Assembly (NCBI RefSeq): GCF_001592265.1
Contig: NZ_BCWP01000006.1
Coordinates: 61,299 to 125,298, forward strand
Reading direction: 5' to 3'
Source: Curvibacter delicatus NBRC 14919
GTDB lineage: Bacteria; Pseudomonadota; Gammaproteobacteria; Burkholderiales; Burkholderiaceae_C
Length of the DNA: 64,000 nucleotides
The position numbers and the translations under genes were made by a program. The notes beneath the pieces are model-generated. The model did no database searches. It worked only from the letters and a program-made list of their open reading frames with translations, and was not told the DNA's origin. Below, in pieces: positions 51,170 to 62,331 of this stretch. The stretch's first letter is position 1. Every line of letters starts with the position of its first letter.

Positions 51170-52567
51170 TCAGAACGCCAGCTTGGCGATCTCGCCTGAC
51201 ACAGGTATTTTGCCCTGCCCCAGTTGCACGCGGTGCTTGTCCAGGCGCTTGAGGTCATACAGGTAGTTGACCATGATGCCGTAAGACTGCTTCCACCCCT
51301 TGGGCGAGCCGTCACCCGCCCAGTTGAGCCGCTCCACACGCGCCCCATTGCCCAGGTGAAAGCGCGCCACCGGGTCGACCGGCTTGCCTTCCTGCAGCTC
51401 CTGGCCCAGGTAGTGCGCCGCGCACTGCAACAGCAGATGGCCCAGGGGCGAACCGGCCTCCAGCTCGCGCGCGTTGTCTGCCGCGGCCAGGAACAGCTCG
51501 GCCGTCAACGCCTCGCCGCCGAGCGAGCGCTGCAGCTCCGTGCGTGCGCGACGCTCCATCCGCTCCAGCATGGCACCGGCATGCCGTCCCAGCCAACCGC
51601 GGAAACCTGGAATGGGCGACAGCGTGACAAAGGTCTTGAGCTTGGGAAATTCGGCGCGCAGGGTTTCGACCACGCGCTTGATCAGCGAATCGCCGAAGCT
51701 CACGCCACGCAGACCGGTCTGGGTGTTGCTGATGGAATAGAAAATGGCCGTCGTCGCCTTGCTCAGATCGGAGGCTGCGGCGGTTTCGTCCAGCAGCGGC
51801 GCAATGCTGCCTGGCATTTCGCCCAGCAAGGCCACCTCCACAAAGATCAGCGGCTCGTCCGGCAGGCGCGGGTGGAAGAAGCCATAACAGCGGCGGTCGC
51901 TGTCCAGCCGGTTCTTCAGGTCGGCCCAGCTGCGGATGTCGTGCACCGCCTCGTACTTGATGAGCTTCTCGATCAGCGAGGCCGGCGAATCCCAGCTCAT
52001 GCGCCGCAGTTCCAGGAAGCCGACATCGAACCAGGTGGAAAACAGGTTCTCCAGCTCGGCATCCAACGCCAGCAGGCGCTTCTCGCCCTTGAGTTGCGGC
52101 AGCAGCTCGGCACGCAGGTCGAGCAGAAAGCGCATGCCCTCGGGGAAGGCGGAAAAACGCTGCAGCAGCCGCGTGCGCGGCGACACCAGGGCCTTGCGCA
52201 AGCGGATTTCGGCCTGCCCTTCCTCGGGCGTCCCGATGGCGCTGTCGTACTGGTCGCGCGCCGCCGCCACCTTCTTGGCGTCGGGGGCAAACTGCTCGCT
52301 CATCAACAACCAGGTGTCGCGCCGCTGCTCGGGTGTTGCCGCGGCGTACCAGGCCGCCACGGTGCGCGCACGGCGCCCGCCCTCGACCTCGCTCACCTGC
52401 GGATCGACGATGGCCTGCAGGGTCTTGAGCACACGGCGCTGCTCGCGCGTCAGCGCCGCATCGCGCGCCGGCTTGGCCACAGCGGCCGACGTGGCCCCGA
52501 CCACGCCACGCAGGCGCGGACTCAGCTGCGAGACGCTGCGCGCCAGCCACGATGTTGCGACGTTCAT
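51170..52567 (-). CDS. matA: Malonyl-CoA decarboxylase
   Basis: 465 residues from the ATG at 52567, which has a perfect AGGAGG. The N-terminal helical domain precedes the catalytic GNAT-like domain with HPRLPDEPLIFVEVALLGEMP, AIFYSISNTQTGLRGVSFGD and FVTLSPIPGFRGWL. The catalytic Ser/His region lies in FHLGNGARVERLNWAGD, followed by GWKQSYGIMVNYLYDL. It converts malonyl-CoA to acetyl-CoA. The start overlaps the regulator stop by 4 nt (ATGA), so both are co-translated. Confidence 0.93.
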   Translation of the reverse strand: MNVATSWLARSVSQLSPRLRGVVGATSAAVAKPARDAALTREQRRVLKTLQAIVDPQVSEVEGGRRARTVAAWYAAATPEQRRDTWLLMSEQFAPDAKKVAAARDQYDSAIGTPEEGQAEIRLRKALVSPRTRLLQRFSAFPEGMRFLLDLRAELLPQLKGEKRLLALDAELENLFSTWFDVGFLELRRMSWDSPASLIEKLIKYEAVHDIRSWADLKNRLDSDRRCYGFFHPRLPDEPLIFVEVALLGEMPGSIAPLLDETAAASDLSKATTAIFYSISNTQTGLRGVSFGDSLIKRVVETLRAEFPKLKTFVTLSPIPGFRGWLGRHAGAMLERMERRARTELQRSLGGEALTAELFLAAADNARELEAGSPLGHLLLQCAAHYLGQELQEGKPVDPVARFHLGNGARVERLNWAGDGSPKGWKQSYGIMVNYLYDLKRLDKHRVQLGQGKIPVSGEIAKLAF

Positions 52568-53232
52568 ACCAGCCTCCTGCTTTTCTGTTGGCGCGCCAGT
52601 TCGCGCAGTGCTTCGCGTTGCCGCGTCAGATGCGTGCGCATGGCGGCTTCCGCCCCCTCGGAATCGCGCGCCTTGAGCGCTGCGAACACCGCCAGGTGCT
52701 CGCTCAGGCTTTGCGCCAGGCGCCCCGGCGCATGCAGCTGCTGCAAGCGCGCCAGCTTGAGGATCTTGCGCAGATCCGCAATTACCTGCGCCAGCCAGCG
52801 GTTGTCGGCCAGCGTGATGATGGCCTCGTGAATGGCGAAATTGGTCTGGTAGTAGTCGACGATGCGCTTGGCCGCCGCATGGGCCTGCAACTTCTGGTGC
52901 AGCGTCTCCAGCACGGCCAGGTCGGCATCGCTGGCATTGCAGGCCGCCTCGAATGCACAACGCCCTTCCAGCAGGGCAATGACGGGAAAGATTTCGTCCA
53001 GATCCTGCTCGGTTACTTCATTGACAAAACAACCGCGGCGCGGCTCATGCCGCACCAGCCCTTCGGCCGACAGCACCTTGAGGGCCTCGCGCAACGGCGT
53101 GCGGGAAATCTCCAGGCGCTCACACAAGGCTACTTCATCGACAAAACTGCCCGGCGCCAGGGTGCCGTCAAAGATCTCCTCCCGCAGCGTGGCGGCGACG
53201 TGCTCGTGCAAAGAGTTGTGGACCAGACGCAT
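52564..53232 (-). CDS. GntR-family regulator (FCD type) of the malonate operon
   Basis: 222 residues from the ATG at 53232. The winged helix has [25 protein letters not shown] and wing PRRGCFVNEV; the FCD domain has NFAIHEAIITLADNRWL and SEHLAVFAALKARD. It is the first gene of its own operon and overlaps the decarboxylase gene by 4 nt. A perfect palindrome in its promoter is the likely operator, so autoregulation with malonate or malonyl-CoA as inducer is expected. Confidence 0.87.
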   Translation of the reverse strand: MRLVHNSLHEHVAATLREEIFDGTLAPGSFVDEVALCERLEISRTPLREALKVLSAEGLVRHEPRRGCFVNEVTEQDLDEIFPVIALLEGRCAFEAACNASDADLAVLETLHQKLQAHAAAKRIVDYYQTNFAIHEAIITLADNRWLAQVIADLRKILKLARLQQLHAPGRLAQSLSEHLAVFAALKARDSEGAEAAMRTHLTRQREALRELARQQKSRRLV

Positions 53233-53293
53233 GAGGGACTCGAAACAGGTGAATGAACACAGCAGGACAGGCTGGCTCGGCGCCTGTCCTTTG

Positions 53294-53315
53294 CTGTAAT
53301 TTTCCATAATTACAG
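53294..53315 (-). promoter_or_regulatory. Perfect palindromic operator upstream of the malonate operon
   Basis: CTGTAATT (53294-53301) and AATTACAG (53308-53315) form a perfect 8-bp inverted repeat with a 6-bp spacer, 61 bp before the regulator start. A further half-site-like GGTAATTA follows immediately. This spacing suits a GntR/FCD dimer. Confidence 0.6.
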
Positions 53316-53375
53316 GTAATTATTCGATCCAGACAAACCCTGATCCCCGGCTTCCGCATGGGGACCGGCAGGTTT

Positions 53376-53405
53376 GCTATGTTTTTTATAGTGCTTTGCG
53401 CTTAT
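53376..53405. repeat. Dispersed palindromic repeat, copy 7
   Basis: GCTATGTTTTTTATAGTGCT then TTGCGCTTAT lies in the gap between lgt and the malonate operon. The inner arms are CTAT/ATAG. Confidence 0.55.
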
Positions 53406-53448
53406 TCGGCGGGGCAACAAGCCATATTCGGGCTGAATCAACGCGCAC

Positions 53449-54267
53449 TCAGGTCGAACGTGCGACCGGCCGCTGGCCGGCCCACCACCACAGCCCGATC
53501 CCGCCGACGATCATGGGCAGGCACAGCCACTGCCCCATGCTCAGGCCGAATGACAGCAGGCCAAGAAAGTCATCGGGTTCGCGGAAGAACTCCGCCACGA
53601 AACGCAGCACGCCGTAGCCGAACAGGAAGGCCGCAGCCACCTGGCCGGTGCGACGCGGCTTGCGGGCATACAGCCACAGCAGCACGAACAGCAGCAGCCC
53701 TTCCAGCAGGAACTGGTAGACCTGCGAGGGATGGCGCGGCACATCACCGGCCCCACGGAACAGCATGGCCCAAGGCAAGGACGGATCGGCCACGCGCCCC
53801 CAGAGTTCGCCATTGATGAAGTTGCCAACCCGACCGGCGGCCAGACCCGTGGGAACACAGGGCGCCACAAAGTCGGCCACCTGCAGCCAAGGCTTCCTGC
53901 GGCTGTGGGCAAACCAGAGCATGGCCCCCACGACGCCGAGCATGCCCCCGTGAAAACTCATGCCACCTTGCCAGACAAAGAAAACCTCCAGCGGGTGGCT
54001 CAGGTAGTAACCCGGCTTGTAAAACAGGCAATAACCCAAGCGGCCGCCAATCACCACGCCCATGACGCCGAGAAACAGGATGTCCTCCACGTCGCGCCGG
54101 CTCCAGGCCTGCGTGCCGCTGAGGGAGGCATACGGCTCGTGCCGCAGCCGGCGCACGCCCAGGAACATGAACAAGGCAAAGGCCACCAGGTAGGTGATGC
54201 CATACCAGTGGACAGCGAGCGGCCCCAACTGCAGGGCGACCGGATTGATTTGCGGGTGGATCAGCAT
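53449..54267 (-). CDS. lgt: Prolipoprotein diacylglyceryl transferase
   Basis: 272 residues, seven membrane helices expected. [23 protein letters not shown] is the family N-terminus; an ATG three codons upstream (54276) is possible. The signature [14 protein letters not shown] carries the essential Arg and Asn, and [16 protein letters not shown] the C-terminal conserved region; [10 protein letters not shown] is the HGGL-like motif. It adds diacylglycerol to the lipobox Cys of lipoproteins at the inner membrane. It stands downstream of ilvD on the same strand with 137 bp between. Confidence 0.95.
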   Translation of the reverse strand: MLIHPQINPVALQLGPLAVHWYGITYLVAFALFMFLGVRRLRHEPYASLSGTQAWSRRDVEDILFLGVMGVVIGGRLGYCLFYKPGYYLSHPLEVFFVWQGGMSFHGGMLGVVGAMLWFAHSRRKPWLQVADFVAPCVPTGLAAGRVGNFINGELWGRVADPSLPWAMLFRGAGDVPRHPSQVYQFLLEGLLLFVLLWLYARKPRRTGQVAAAFLFGYGVLRFVAEFFREPDDFLGLLSFGLSMGQWLCLPMIVGGIGLWWWAGQRPVARST

Positions 54268-54404
54268 GGGCGCCATTGTGCCCCGGCTGGCACCCCGGGT
54301 GCCGGCTCAAATGCACAAACCCAATTTGATATCGCGGGGTGCCCAGCCCTCACCAGCCTCTGTGGCCGGCCGCCACGACGGGCGCGCCGCCGACGGAGCA
54401 ACGG

Positions 54405-56237
54405 TCAGTCGAGCAGCGACAGGTCGCGCACTGCGCCCTTGTCGGCCGACATCACCAGCTTGGCATAGGCCTTGAGCGCGGCTGACACCTTGCGTTTGCG
54501 CGGCTGGGCGGGTTTCCAACCCTTGACGTCCTGTTCGGCGCGGCGCTTGGCCAGCTCCTCGTCGGACAGCAGCACGTCGATGCGGCGGTTCGGGATGTCG
54601 ATGCGGATGCGGTCGCCATTGCGCACCAGGCCGATCGCGCCACCCGCCGCGGCTTCAGGCGAGCAGTGGCCGATCGACAGGCCGGAGGTGCCGCCGGAGA
54701 AACGCCCGTCCGTCAGCAGGGCGCAAGCCTTGCCCAGGCCCTTGGACTTGATGTACGAGGTCGGGTAGAGCATCTCCTGCATGCCGGGGCCGCCCTTGGG
54801 GCCTTCGTAGCGCACGATCACGACGTCACCGGCCTTGACCTTGTCGTCCAGGATGTTGGCCACGGCCTCGTCCTGCGATTCAGTGACATGCGCCGGCCCT
54901 TCGAACACCAACAGACTGTCGTCCACGCCCGCGGTCTTCACCACACAACCGTTGAGCGCAATGTTGCCGTACAACACCGCCAGCCCCCCCTCCTGCGAGA
55001 AGGCGTGGTCAATGGAACGGATGCAGCCTTCAGCGCGATCGGTATCCAGGCTGGGCCAGCGTGTGGATTGACTGAAGGCGATCTGGGTCGGCTTGCCAGC
55101 GGGCCCCGCCTTGTAGAAGGTCTGTACCTCGGGCGAAGGGTTGCGCTTGATGTCCCATTGGTCCAGCGCGTCCTTCATGGTCTTGGCGTGGACGGTCGGC
55201 ACATCGGTGTGCAGCTTGCCGGCGCGGTCGAGCTCACCGAGGATGGCCATGATGCCGCCGGCGCGGTGCACGTCCTCGACGTGGTACTTGTTCGTATTCG
55301 GTGCCACCTTGCACAGCTGCGGCACCACGCGCGACATGCGGTCGATGTCCTTCATGGTGAAGTCGATCCCGGCTTCCTGTGCAATCGCCAGCAGGTGCAG
55401 GATGGTGTTGGTCGAGCCGCCCATGGCGATGTCCAGCGCAATCGCATTCTCGAAGGCCTTGAAGCCGACCGAGCGCGGCAGCACGCTCTCGTCGCCCTGC
55501 TCGTAGTAGCGCTTGCACAGCTCCACGACCAGGCGGCCAGCGCCCTTGAACAGCTGTTCGCGGTCAGCATGCGTGGCCACAATCGTGCCATTGCCCGGCA
55601 AGGCCAAGCCCAGCGCCTCGGCCAGGCAATTCATGGAGTTGGCCGTGAACATGCCGGAGCAGGAGCCGCAGGTCGGGCAGGCAGAACGCTCCACCTCGGC
55701 CACCTCTTCGTCCGACACCTTGTCGTCGGCGGCCATCACCATGGCGTCGATCAGGTCGAGCTTGATCACGCCGAGCTTGGTCTTGCCGGCTTCCATCGGG
55801 CCGCCGGAGACAAACACCACCGGGATGTTCAGCCGCATGGCAGCCATCAGCATGCCGGGGGTGATCTTGTCGCAGTTGGAAATGCACACCAGCGCATCGG
55901 CGCAGTGGGCGTTGACCATGTACTCCACCGAGTCCGCAATGATCTCGCGGCTGGGCAGCGAATACAGCATGCCGTCGTGGCCCATGGCAATGCCGTCGTC
56001 CACGGCGATGGTGTTGAATTCCTTGGCGACACCACCGGCGGCTTCGATCTCGCGCGCTACCAGCTGGCCCAGATCCTTCAGGTGCACGTGGCCGGGCACG
56101 AACTGGGTGAAGGAATTGGCAATCGCGATGATGGGCTTGCTGAAGTCGCCGTCCTTCATGCCGGTGGCGCGCCAGAGTGCACGCGCACCTGCCATGTTGC
56201 GGCCGGCAGTGGAAGTTTTGGAACGATAGGCTGGCAT
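54405..56237 (-). CDS. ilvD: Dihydroxy-acid dehydratase
   Basis: 610 residues. Fe-S and Mg ligands lie in [35 protein letters not shown] and [19 protein letters not shown]. The C-terminal half has [19 protein letters not shown] and [18 protein letters not shown] with the catalytic Ser. This makes the 2-keto acid precursors of valine and isoleucine. The cysteine pattern fits the [4Fe-4S] or [2Fe-2S] forms; the length and sequence are like E. coli IlvD ([4Fe-4S]). It ends 137 bp before lgt. Confidence 0.96.
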   Translation of the reverse strand: MPAYRSKTSTAGRNMAGARALWRATGMKDGDFSKPIIAIANSFTQFVPGHVHLKDLGQLVAREIEAAGGVAKEFNTIAVDDGIAMGHDGMLYSLPSREIIADSVEYMVNAHCADALVCISNCDKITPGMLMAAMRLNIPVVFVSGGPMEAGKTKLGVIKLDLIDAMVMAADDKVSDEEVAEVERSACPTCGSCSGMFTANSMNCLAEALGLALPGNGTIVATHADREQLFKGAGRLVVELCKRYYEQGDESVLPRSVGFKAFENAIALDIAMGGSTNTILHLLAIAQEAGIDFTMKDIDRMSRVVPQLCKVAPNTNKYHVEDVHRAGGIMAILGELDRAGKLHTDVPTVHAKTMKDALDQWDIKRNPSPEVQTFYKAGPAGKPTQIAFSQSTRWPSLDTDRAEGCIRSIDHAFSQEGGLAVLYGNIALNGCVVKTAGVDDSLLVFEGPAHVTESQDEAVANILDDKVKAGDVVIVRYEGPKGGPGMQEMLYPTSYIKSKGLGKACALLTDGRFSGGTSGLSIGHCSPEAAAGGAIGLVRNGDRIRIDIPNRRIDVLLSDEELAKRRAEQDVKGWKPAQPRKRKVSAALKAYAKLVMSADKGAVRDLSLLD

Positions 56238-56396
56238 GGTGATTCTTCGGGTCAGTGGTTACAGGTGAGAAGGCTTTTGCAATTATGGCCTAGCGGGCAG
56301 CTTGCATTGGCTGGTGGAATCATGCCAACACCCACGGCATAGGTACACGTCAGCGCGTGCCTGCCAACGACCTGGCGGGCACCCCATCCACATATC

Positions 56397-56636
56397 TCAA
56401 GGCCGTTTTCTTTTGGTCCCCAGAGCAGCCTGGCTGCGGTCGATACGTGCCTGCCGACGCTGGTCTTCGCGCGCCATGGCCTTGCGCCGGGTGTAGCCCG
56501 AGGCATCCGCCCAGGCCCACCAGGCGACGGCCAGCCCGAAGGGCATCAGCACCACCCACCAGTCCCAAGCCGCCACCGGCCCAACCTCCAGGAATTTCAA
56601 CAGCAGCAAAACAACACCCAGGCCCAGCAGATACAT
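56397..56636 (-). CDS. Small Trp-rich membrane protein (TIGR04438-like)
   Basis: 79 residues from the ATG at 56636, which has AGGGGA upstream. An N-terminal helix MYLLGLGVVLLLLKFLEVGP is followed by VAAWDWWVVLMPFGLAVAWWAWADASGYTRR split over a second helix, and then a basic tail (MAREDQRRQARIDRSQAALG). The tryptophan clusters match my memory of the TIGR04438 family found in Burkholderiales, function unknown. It is divergent from the cytochrome c gene. Confidence 0.8.
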   Translation of the reverse strand: MYLLGLGVVLLLLKFLEVGPVAAWDWWVVLMPFGLAVAWWAWADASGYTRRKAMAREDQRRQARIDRSQAALGTKRKRP

Positions 56637-56737
56637 CTCAATTCCCCTTGTTCCGTATGGTCGATGCCCGTCGGCAGTCAACCATAGTTATTACAATATC
56701 GTTGTTCACTTAATTTAACTCAACCCACGAGGAAATG

Positions 56738-57043
56738 ATGAAACGTGCTCTGTTTGCCTTGGTCGCTGCTGTTTCCGTGACCGCCCCCGCCTTCGCCGAC
56801 CAGGCTCTGGCCACTTCCAAGAACTGCATGGCCTGCCACGCCGTCGACAAGAAGCTGGTCGGCCCGGCTTTCAAGGATGTTGCCGCCAAGTACAAGGGCG
56901 ACAAGTCCGCCGCTGACAAGCTGGCTGCCAAGGTCATCAAGGGTGGCGCTGGCGTCTGGGGTCCGGTGCCCATGCCCGCCAACCCGCAAGTGAATGACGC
57001 TGAAGCCCACAAGCTGGTTGCCTGGGTGCTCTCCACCAAGTAA
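56738..57043 (+). CDS. Class I cytochrome c (c551/c552 type)
   Basis: 101 residues. The second ATG (56738) is better spaced from the GAGG ribosome site than the one at 56735. A Sec signal peptide (MKRALFALVAAVSVTAPAFA) is followed by the heme motif CMACH, KKLVGPAFKDVAAKYKG, and the Met ligand in GPVPMPANPQV. It is a small soluble periplasmic electron carrier, a plausible donor for the cbb3 oxidase. It is its own transcription unit with a strong terminator. Confidence 0.92.
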   Translation: MKRALFALVAAVSVTAPAFADQALATSKNCMACHAVDKKLVGPAFKDVAAKYKGDKSAADKLAAKVIKGGAGVWGPVPMPANPQVNDAEAHKLVAWVLSTK

Positions 57044-57057
57044 TCGCCCCTCTGCGC

Positions 57058-57091
57058 AACAAAAAAGCCCGCAATCGCGGGCTTTTTTGTT
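57058..57091. terminator. Bidirectional intrinsic terminator
   Basis: AACAAAAAAGCCCGC and GCGGGCTTTTTTGTT pair perfectly over 15 bp around AATC, with T-tracts on both strands. It lies between the convergent cytochrome c and acs genes. Confidence 0.92.
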
Positions 57092-57148
57092 GCTGGGCGT
57101 AAGCAGCCGCCCCTTGCGGGGCAGGCAGGGCACACGCTCACCAGCGCC

Positions 57149-59143
<1,995 letters not shown>

Positions 59144-59200
59144 GGCTTGTTTCCTCTAATAGAAATTGAATCGCCACGGAATGTCGGGTTTTGCCCTTAC

Positions 59201-59213
59201 AAGTCACTGACTT
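59201..59213. promoter_or_regulatory. Palindrome in the acs/yqhA divergent promoter region
   Basis: AAGTCA-C-TGACTT is a perfect 6-1-6 palindrome about 58 bp upstream of acs. Regulator unknown. Confidence 0.3.
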
Positions 59214-59306
59214 GATTGACACCCGGCCCTCAATGTACCCAATCCTCGCCCGGATGGAAATGCAGCCTAAAATCTTTCGCCTAGAGACAAACCCGAGATT
59301 GCCCTG

Positions 59307-59909
59307 ATGTCGTCCCCTGAACCGTCCAAAGCCTCGCCACTGCGTCCCCTCCCCGCTTTCATCTTTGCCAGCCGCTGGCTGCAGTTGCCGCTGTATCTGG
59401 GGCTGATTGCCGCACAAGGCGTGTATGTCTTCCACTTCTGGGTCGAGCTGGTGCACTTGCTGGAAGCCGCCTTCGGCAGCCAGACGGCCCTGCAGGCGCT
59501 GGTCACCAGCATCGGCTACAAGGAAACGGTCAGTGTCACCTCGCTGAACGAGACCATCATCATGCTGGTGGTGCTAGCGCTGATCGACGTCGTGATGATC
59601 TCCAACCTGCTGATCATGGTCATCGTCGGCGGCTACGAAACCTTTGTCAGCCGCATGAACCTCGAAAGCCACCCCGACCAGCCCGAGTGGCTGAGCCACG
59701 TCAATGCCTCGGTGCTCAAGGTCAAGCTGGCCACCGCCATCATCGGCATCAGCTCGATCCACCTGCTCAAGACCTTCATCAATGCGGCCAACTACGACGT
59801 CAAGGTCCTGATGTGGCAGACCCTCATCCACATCGTGTTCCTGATGAGCGCGCTGGCAATCGCCTACACCGACAAGCTGCTCACCAGCAGCCACCAGCAC
59901 GATCACTGA
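59307..59909 (+). CDS. yqhA: YqhA/UPF0114 family membrane protein
   Basis: 200 residues with four hydrophobic segments: [40 protein letters not shown] plus [16 protein letters not shown], and [20 protein letters not shown]. The N- and C-termini are cytoplasmic-looking, with a His-rich end. The family (TIGR00645) has no settled function. It precedes fumarase by 35 bp and may be co-transcribed with it. Confidence 0.85.
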   Translation: MSSPEPSKASPLRPLPAFIFASRWLQLPLYLGLIAAQGVYVFHFWVELVHLLEAAFGSQTALQALVTSIGYKETVSVTSLNETIIMLVVLALIDVVMISNLLIMVIVGGYETFVSRMNLESHPDQPEWLSHVNASVLKVKLATAIIGISSIHLLKTFINAANYDVKVLMWQTLIHIVFLMSALAIAYTDKLLTSSHQHDH

Positions 59910-59944
59910 CCCTTTCCACTTCACGCTTAACCACCCGACTGAAC

Positions 59945-61501
59945 ATGTCTACCACCACCATCCGCCAAGCCGACCTGATCGAGTCCATTGCCGCCGCCCT
60001 GCAGTACATCAGCTACTACCACCCGGCCGACTACATCGCCCACCTGGCACGCGCCTACGAGCGCGAGCAAAGCCCGGCCGCCAAGGACGCGATTGCGCAG
60101 ATCCTGACCAACAGCAAGATGAGCGCCACCGGCCACCGCCCGATCTGCCAGGACACCGGTATCGTCAACGTGTTCCTGAAGATCGGCATGGACGTGCGGC
60201 TCGAAGGCTTCACCGGCAGCCTGGACGACGCCATCAACGAAGGCGTACGCCGCGGCTACAACCACCCGGACAACACGCTGCGCGCCTCGGTGGTGGCTGA
60301 CCCGCAGTTCGCGCGCAAGAACACCAAGGACAACACGCCGGCGGTGATCTTCACCGAGATCGTGCCGGGCAACAAGCTCGACGTGACCGTGGCCGCCAAG
60401 GGCGGCGGTAGCGAGAACAAGAGCAAGATGGTCATGCTCAACCCGAGCGACTCGGTGGTCGACTGGGTGCTCAAGACCGTGCCGACCATGGGCGCCGGCT
60501 GGTGCCCGCCCGGCATGCTGGGCATCGGCATCGGCGGCACCGCCGAGAAGGCCGTGCTGATGGCCAAGGAAAGCCTGATGGACGACCTCGACATGTACGA
60601 ACTGCAGGCCAAGGCGGCCAAGGGCGAGAAGCTCACGCAGGTGGAAGAGCTGCGCCTGGAGCTGCATGAGAAGGTCAACGCGCTGGGCATCGGCGCGCAG
60701 GGCTTGGGCGGCCTGACCACGGTGCTCGACGTCAAGATCAAGATGTACCCGACCCACGCGGCCAGCAAGCCGGTGGCCATGATCCCGAACTGCGCCGCCA
60801 CGCGCCACGCGCACTTCGTGATGGACGGCTCGGGCCCGGTCTATCTGGATGCGCCGAGCCTGGACCTCTGGCCCAATGTCGACTGGACACCCGACACGAA
60901 AAAGAGCAAACGCGTCAATCTCGACACCCTGACCAAGGCGGAAGTGGCGAGCTGGAAACCCGGCGACACCCTGCTGCTCAACGGCAAGATGCTGACCGGC
61001 CGCGACGCCGCGCACAAGCGCATCCAGGACATGCTGGCCAAGGGCGAGAAGCTGCCGGTGGACTTCACCAACCGCGTCATCTATTACGTCGGCCCGGTCG
61101 ACCCGGTGAAGGGCGAGGCCGTCGGCCCGGCCGGCCCGACCACTGCCACCCGCATGGACAAGTTCACCGACATGATGCTCAGCCAGACCGGCCTGATCGC
61201 CATGATCGGCAAGGCCGAGCGTGGCCCGGAAGCCATCAAGGCCATCGAGAAGCACAAGAGTGCCTACCTCATGGCCGTCGGCGGCGCCGCCTACCTGGTG
61301 AGCAAGGCCATCAAGACCGCCAAGGTGGTGGGCTTTGAAGACCTCGGCATGGAAGCCATCTACGAATTCGACGTGGTCGACATGCCCGTCACCGTGGCGG
61401 TGGATTCCGGCGGCACCAGCGCCCACATCACCGGCCCGGCCGAGTGGCAAAAACGCATTGCCAGCGGCGAGTTCAAGGGCATCTCGCTCACCACCGCTTG
61501 A
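59945..61501 (+). CDS. fumA: Fumarate hydratase class I ([4Fe-4S])
   Basis: 518 residues from the ATG at 59945. The N-terminal domain has SATGHRPICQDTGIVNVFLKIG with the first cluster cysteine. APTMGAGWCPP-type and IPNCAATRHAHFVMDGSGP segments hold the others. The C-terminal beta domain has GKMLTGRDAAHKRI and VGPAGPTTATRMDKFTD. It converts fumarate to malate in the TCA cycle and is oxygen-sensitive. An alternative name is FumB; isozyme naming is arbitrary. Its stop overlaps the probable murI start. Confidence 0.92.
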   Translation: MSTTTIRQADLIESIAAALQYISYYHPADYIAHLARAYEREQSPAAKDAIAQILTNSKMSATGHRPICQDTGIVNVFLKIGMDVRLEGFTGSLDDAINEGVRRGYNHPDNTLRASVVADPQFARKNTKDNTPAVIFTEIVPGNKLDVTVAAKGGGSENKSKMVMLNPSDSVVDWVLKTVPTMGAGWCPPGMLGIGIGGTAEKAVLMAKESLMDDLDMYELQAKAAKGEKLTQVEELRLELHEKVNALGIGAQGLGGLTTVLDVKIKMYPTHAASKPVAMIPNCAATRHAHFVMDGSGPVYLDAPSLDLWPNVDWTPDTKKSKRVNLDTLTKAEVASWKPGDTLLLNGKMLTGRDAAHKRIQDMLAKGEKLPVDFTNRVIYYVGPVDPVKGEAVGPAGPTTATRMDKFTDMMLSQTGLIAMIGKAERGPEAIKAIEKHKSAYLMAVGGAAYLVSKAIKTAKVVGFEDLGMEAIYEFDVVDMPVTVAVDSGGTSAHITGPAEWQKRIASGEFKGISLTTA

Positions 61502-62310
61502 CCCACGTCTCGCATCCGATCGGTGTTTTCGACAGCGGCATTGGAGGACTCAGCATCCTCCAAGCCCTGCGCGTCGAGCTGCCGGCCGAGGCCTTCGTTT
61601 ATGTGGCCGACAGCGGCCATGCGCCCTATGGCGAGCGTGATGCGCTCCACGTTATTGGCCGTTCGCAGACCATCACGCGCCACCTGCTGGCGCAACACCA
61701 CATCAAGGCACTGGTGGTGGCCTGCAACACGGCCACCGCCGCCGCCATCCACCTGCTGCGGCAGCAGTACCCTGACCTGCCAATCGTCGGCGTCGAGCCG
61801 GCACTCAAGCCGGCCGCCCAGCTGAGCCGGACCCGGCGCGTCGGCGTCATGGCCACGCGCGGTACGCTGGAGAGCGACAAGTTCCGCGCCCTGCTCGAGA
61901 CATTGCAGGGACAGGCCGACTTCATTCTGCAGCCCTGCGATGGCCTGGCCGACGCCATCGAACGCCAGGACGCTATCAAAACAGAAGCGCTTTGCGCTGA
62001 TTACACAATGGCCATCGGCCAATTTGGCCACGAACCGGGACAGATCGACACACTGGTGCTGGGCTGTACCCACTACCCGTTCGCCACCACTGAACTGCGT
62101 GCGCTGCTGGGGCCGCAGGTGCAACTGATCGACAGCGGCGCACCGGTGGCGCGGCAAACCCAACGCCTGCTGAGAAGCCACAACGCGCTGGCCGCCAGCC
62201 CGACACCCGCCAGCCTTCAGCTCTACGCCACCGGCTATCCCGAACGCCTGCAGGCCGCCGCAAGCCATTGGCTGCAGCTCAGCCAGCCCGTTCAAACGCT
62301 ATCAACTTGA
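61498..62310 (+). CDS. murI: Glutamate racemase
   Basis: About 270 residues. IGVFDSGIGGLSILQAL carries the catalytic Asp, VACNTATAAAIHLL the first catalytic Cys, and LVLGCTHYPFATTELR the second. It supplies D-glutamate for peptidoglycan. Start choice is difficult: no ATG precedes the conserved region. A TTG at 61498 (overlapping the fumarase TGA by 3 nt) gives LTHVSHPIGVFDSG; a GTG at 61444 lies inside fumA. I prefer the TTG on length. Residues near DAIKTEALCAD and the final TLST plus stop come from copies of the dispersed repeat. Confidence 0.9.
   Translation: MTHVSHPIGVFDSGIGGLSILQALRVELPAEAFVYVADSGHAPYGERDALHVIGRSQTITRHLLAQHHIKALVVACNTATAAAIHLLRQQYPDLPIVGVEPALKPAAQLSRTRRVGVMATRGTLESDKFRALLETLQGQADFILQPCDGLADAIERQDAIKTEALCADYTMAIGQFGHEPGQIDTLVLGCTHYPFATTELRALLGPQVQLIDSGAPVARQTQRLLRSHNALAASPTPASLQLYATGYPERLQAAASHWLQLSQPVQTLST
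61973..61999. repeat. Dispersed palindromic repeat, copy 8 (inside murI)
   Basis: GCTATCAAAACAGAAGCGCT followed by TTGCGCT is a degenerate copy (left arm and tail retained, right ATAGC arm lost). It is translated in frame in murI. Confidence 0.35.
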
Positions 62311-62331
62311 TAGCACCTGGCGCCTGTTTGG
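62298..62331. repeat. Dispersed palindromic repeat, copy 9
   Basis: GCTATCA-ACT-TGATAGC, a perfect 7-bp palindrome, followed by the ACCTGGCGCCTG tail. It supplies the last residues and the TGA stop of murI. Confidence 0.7.
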
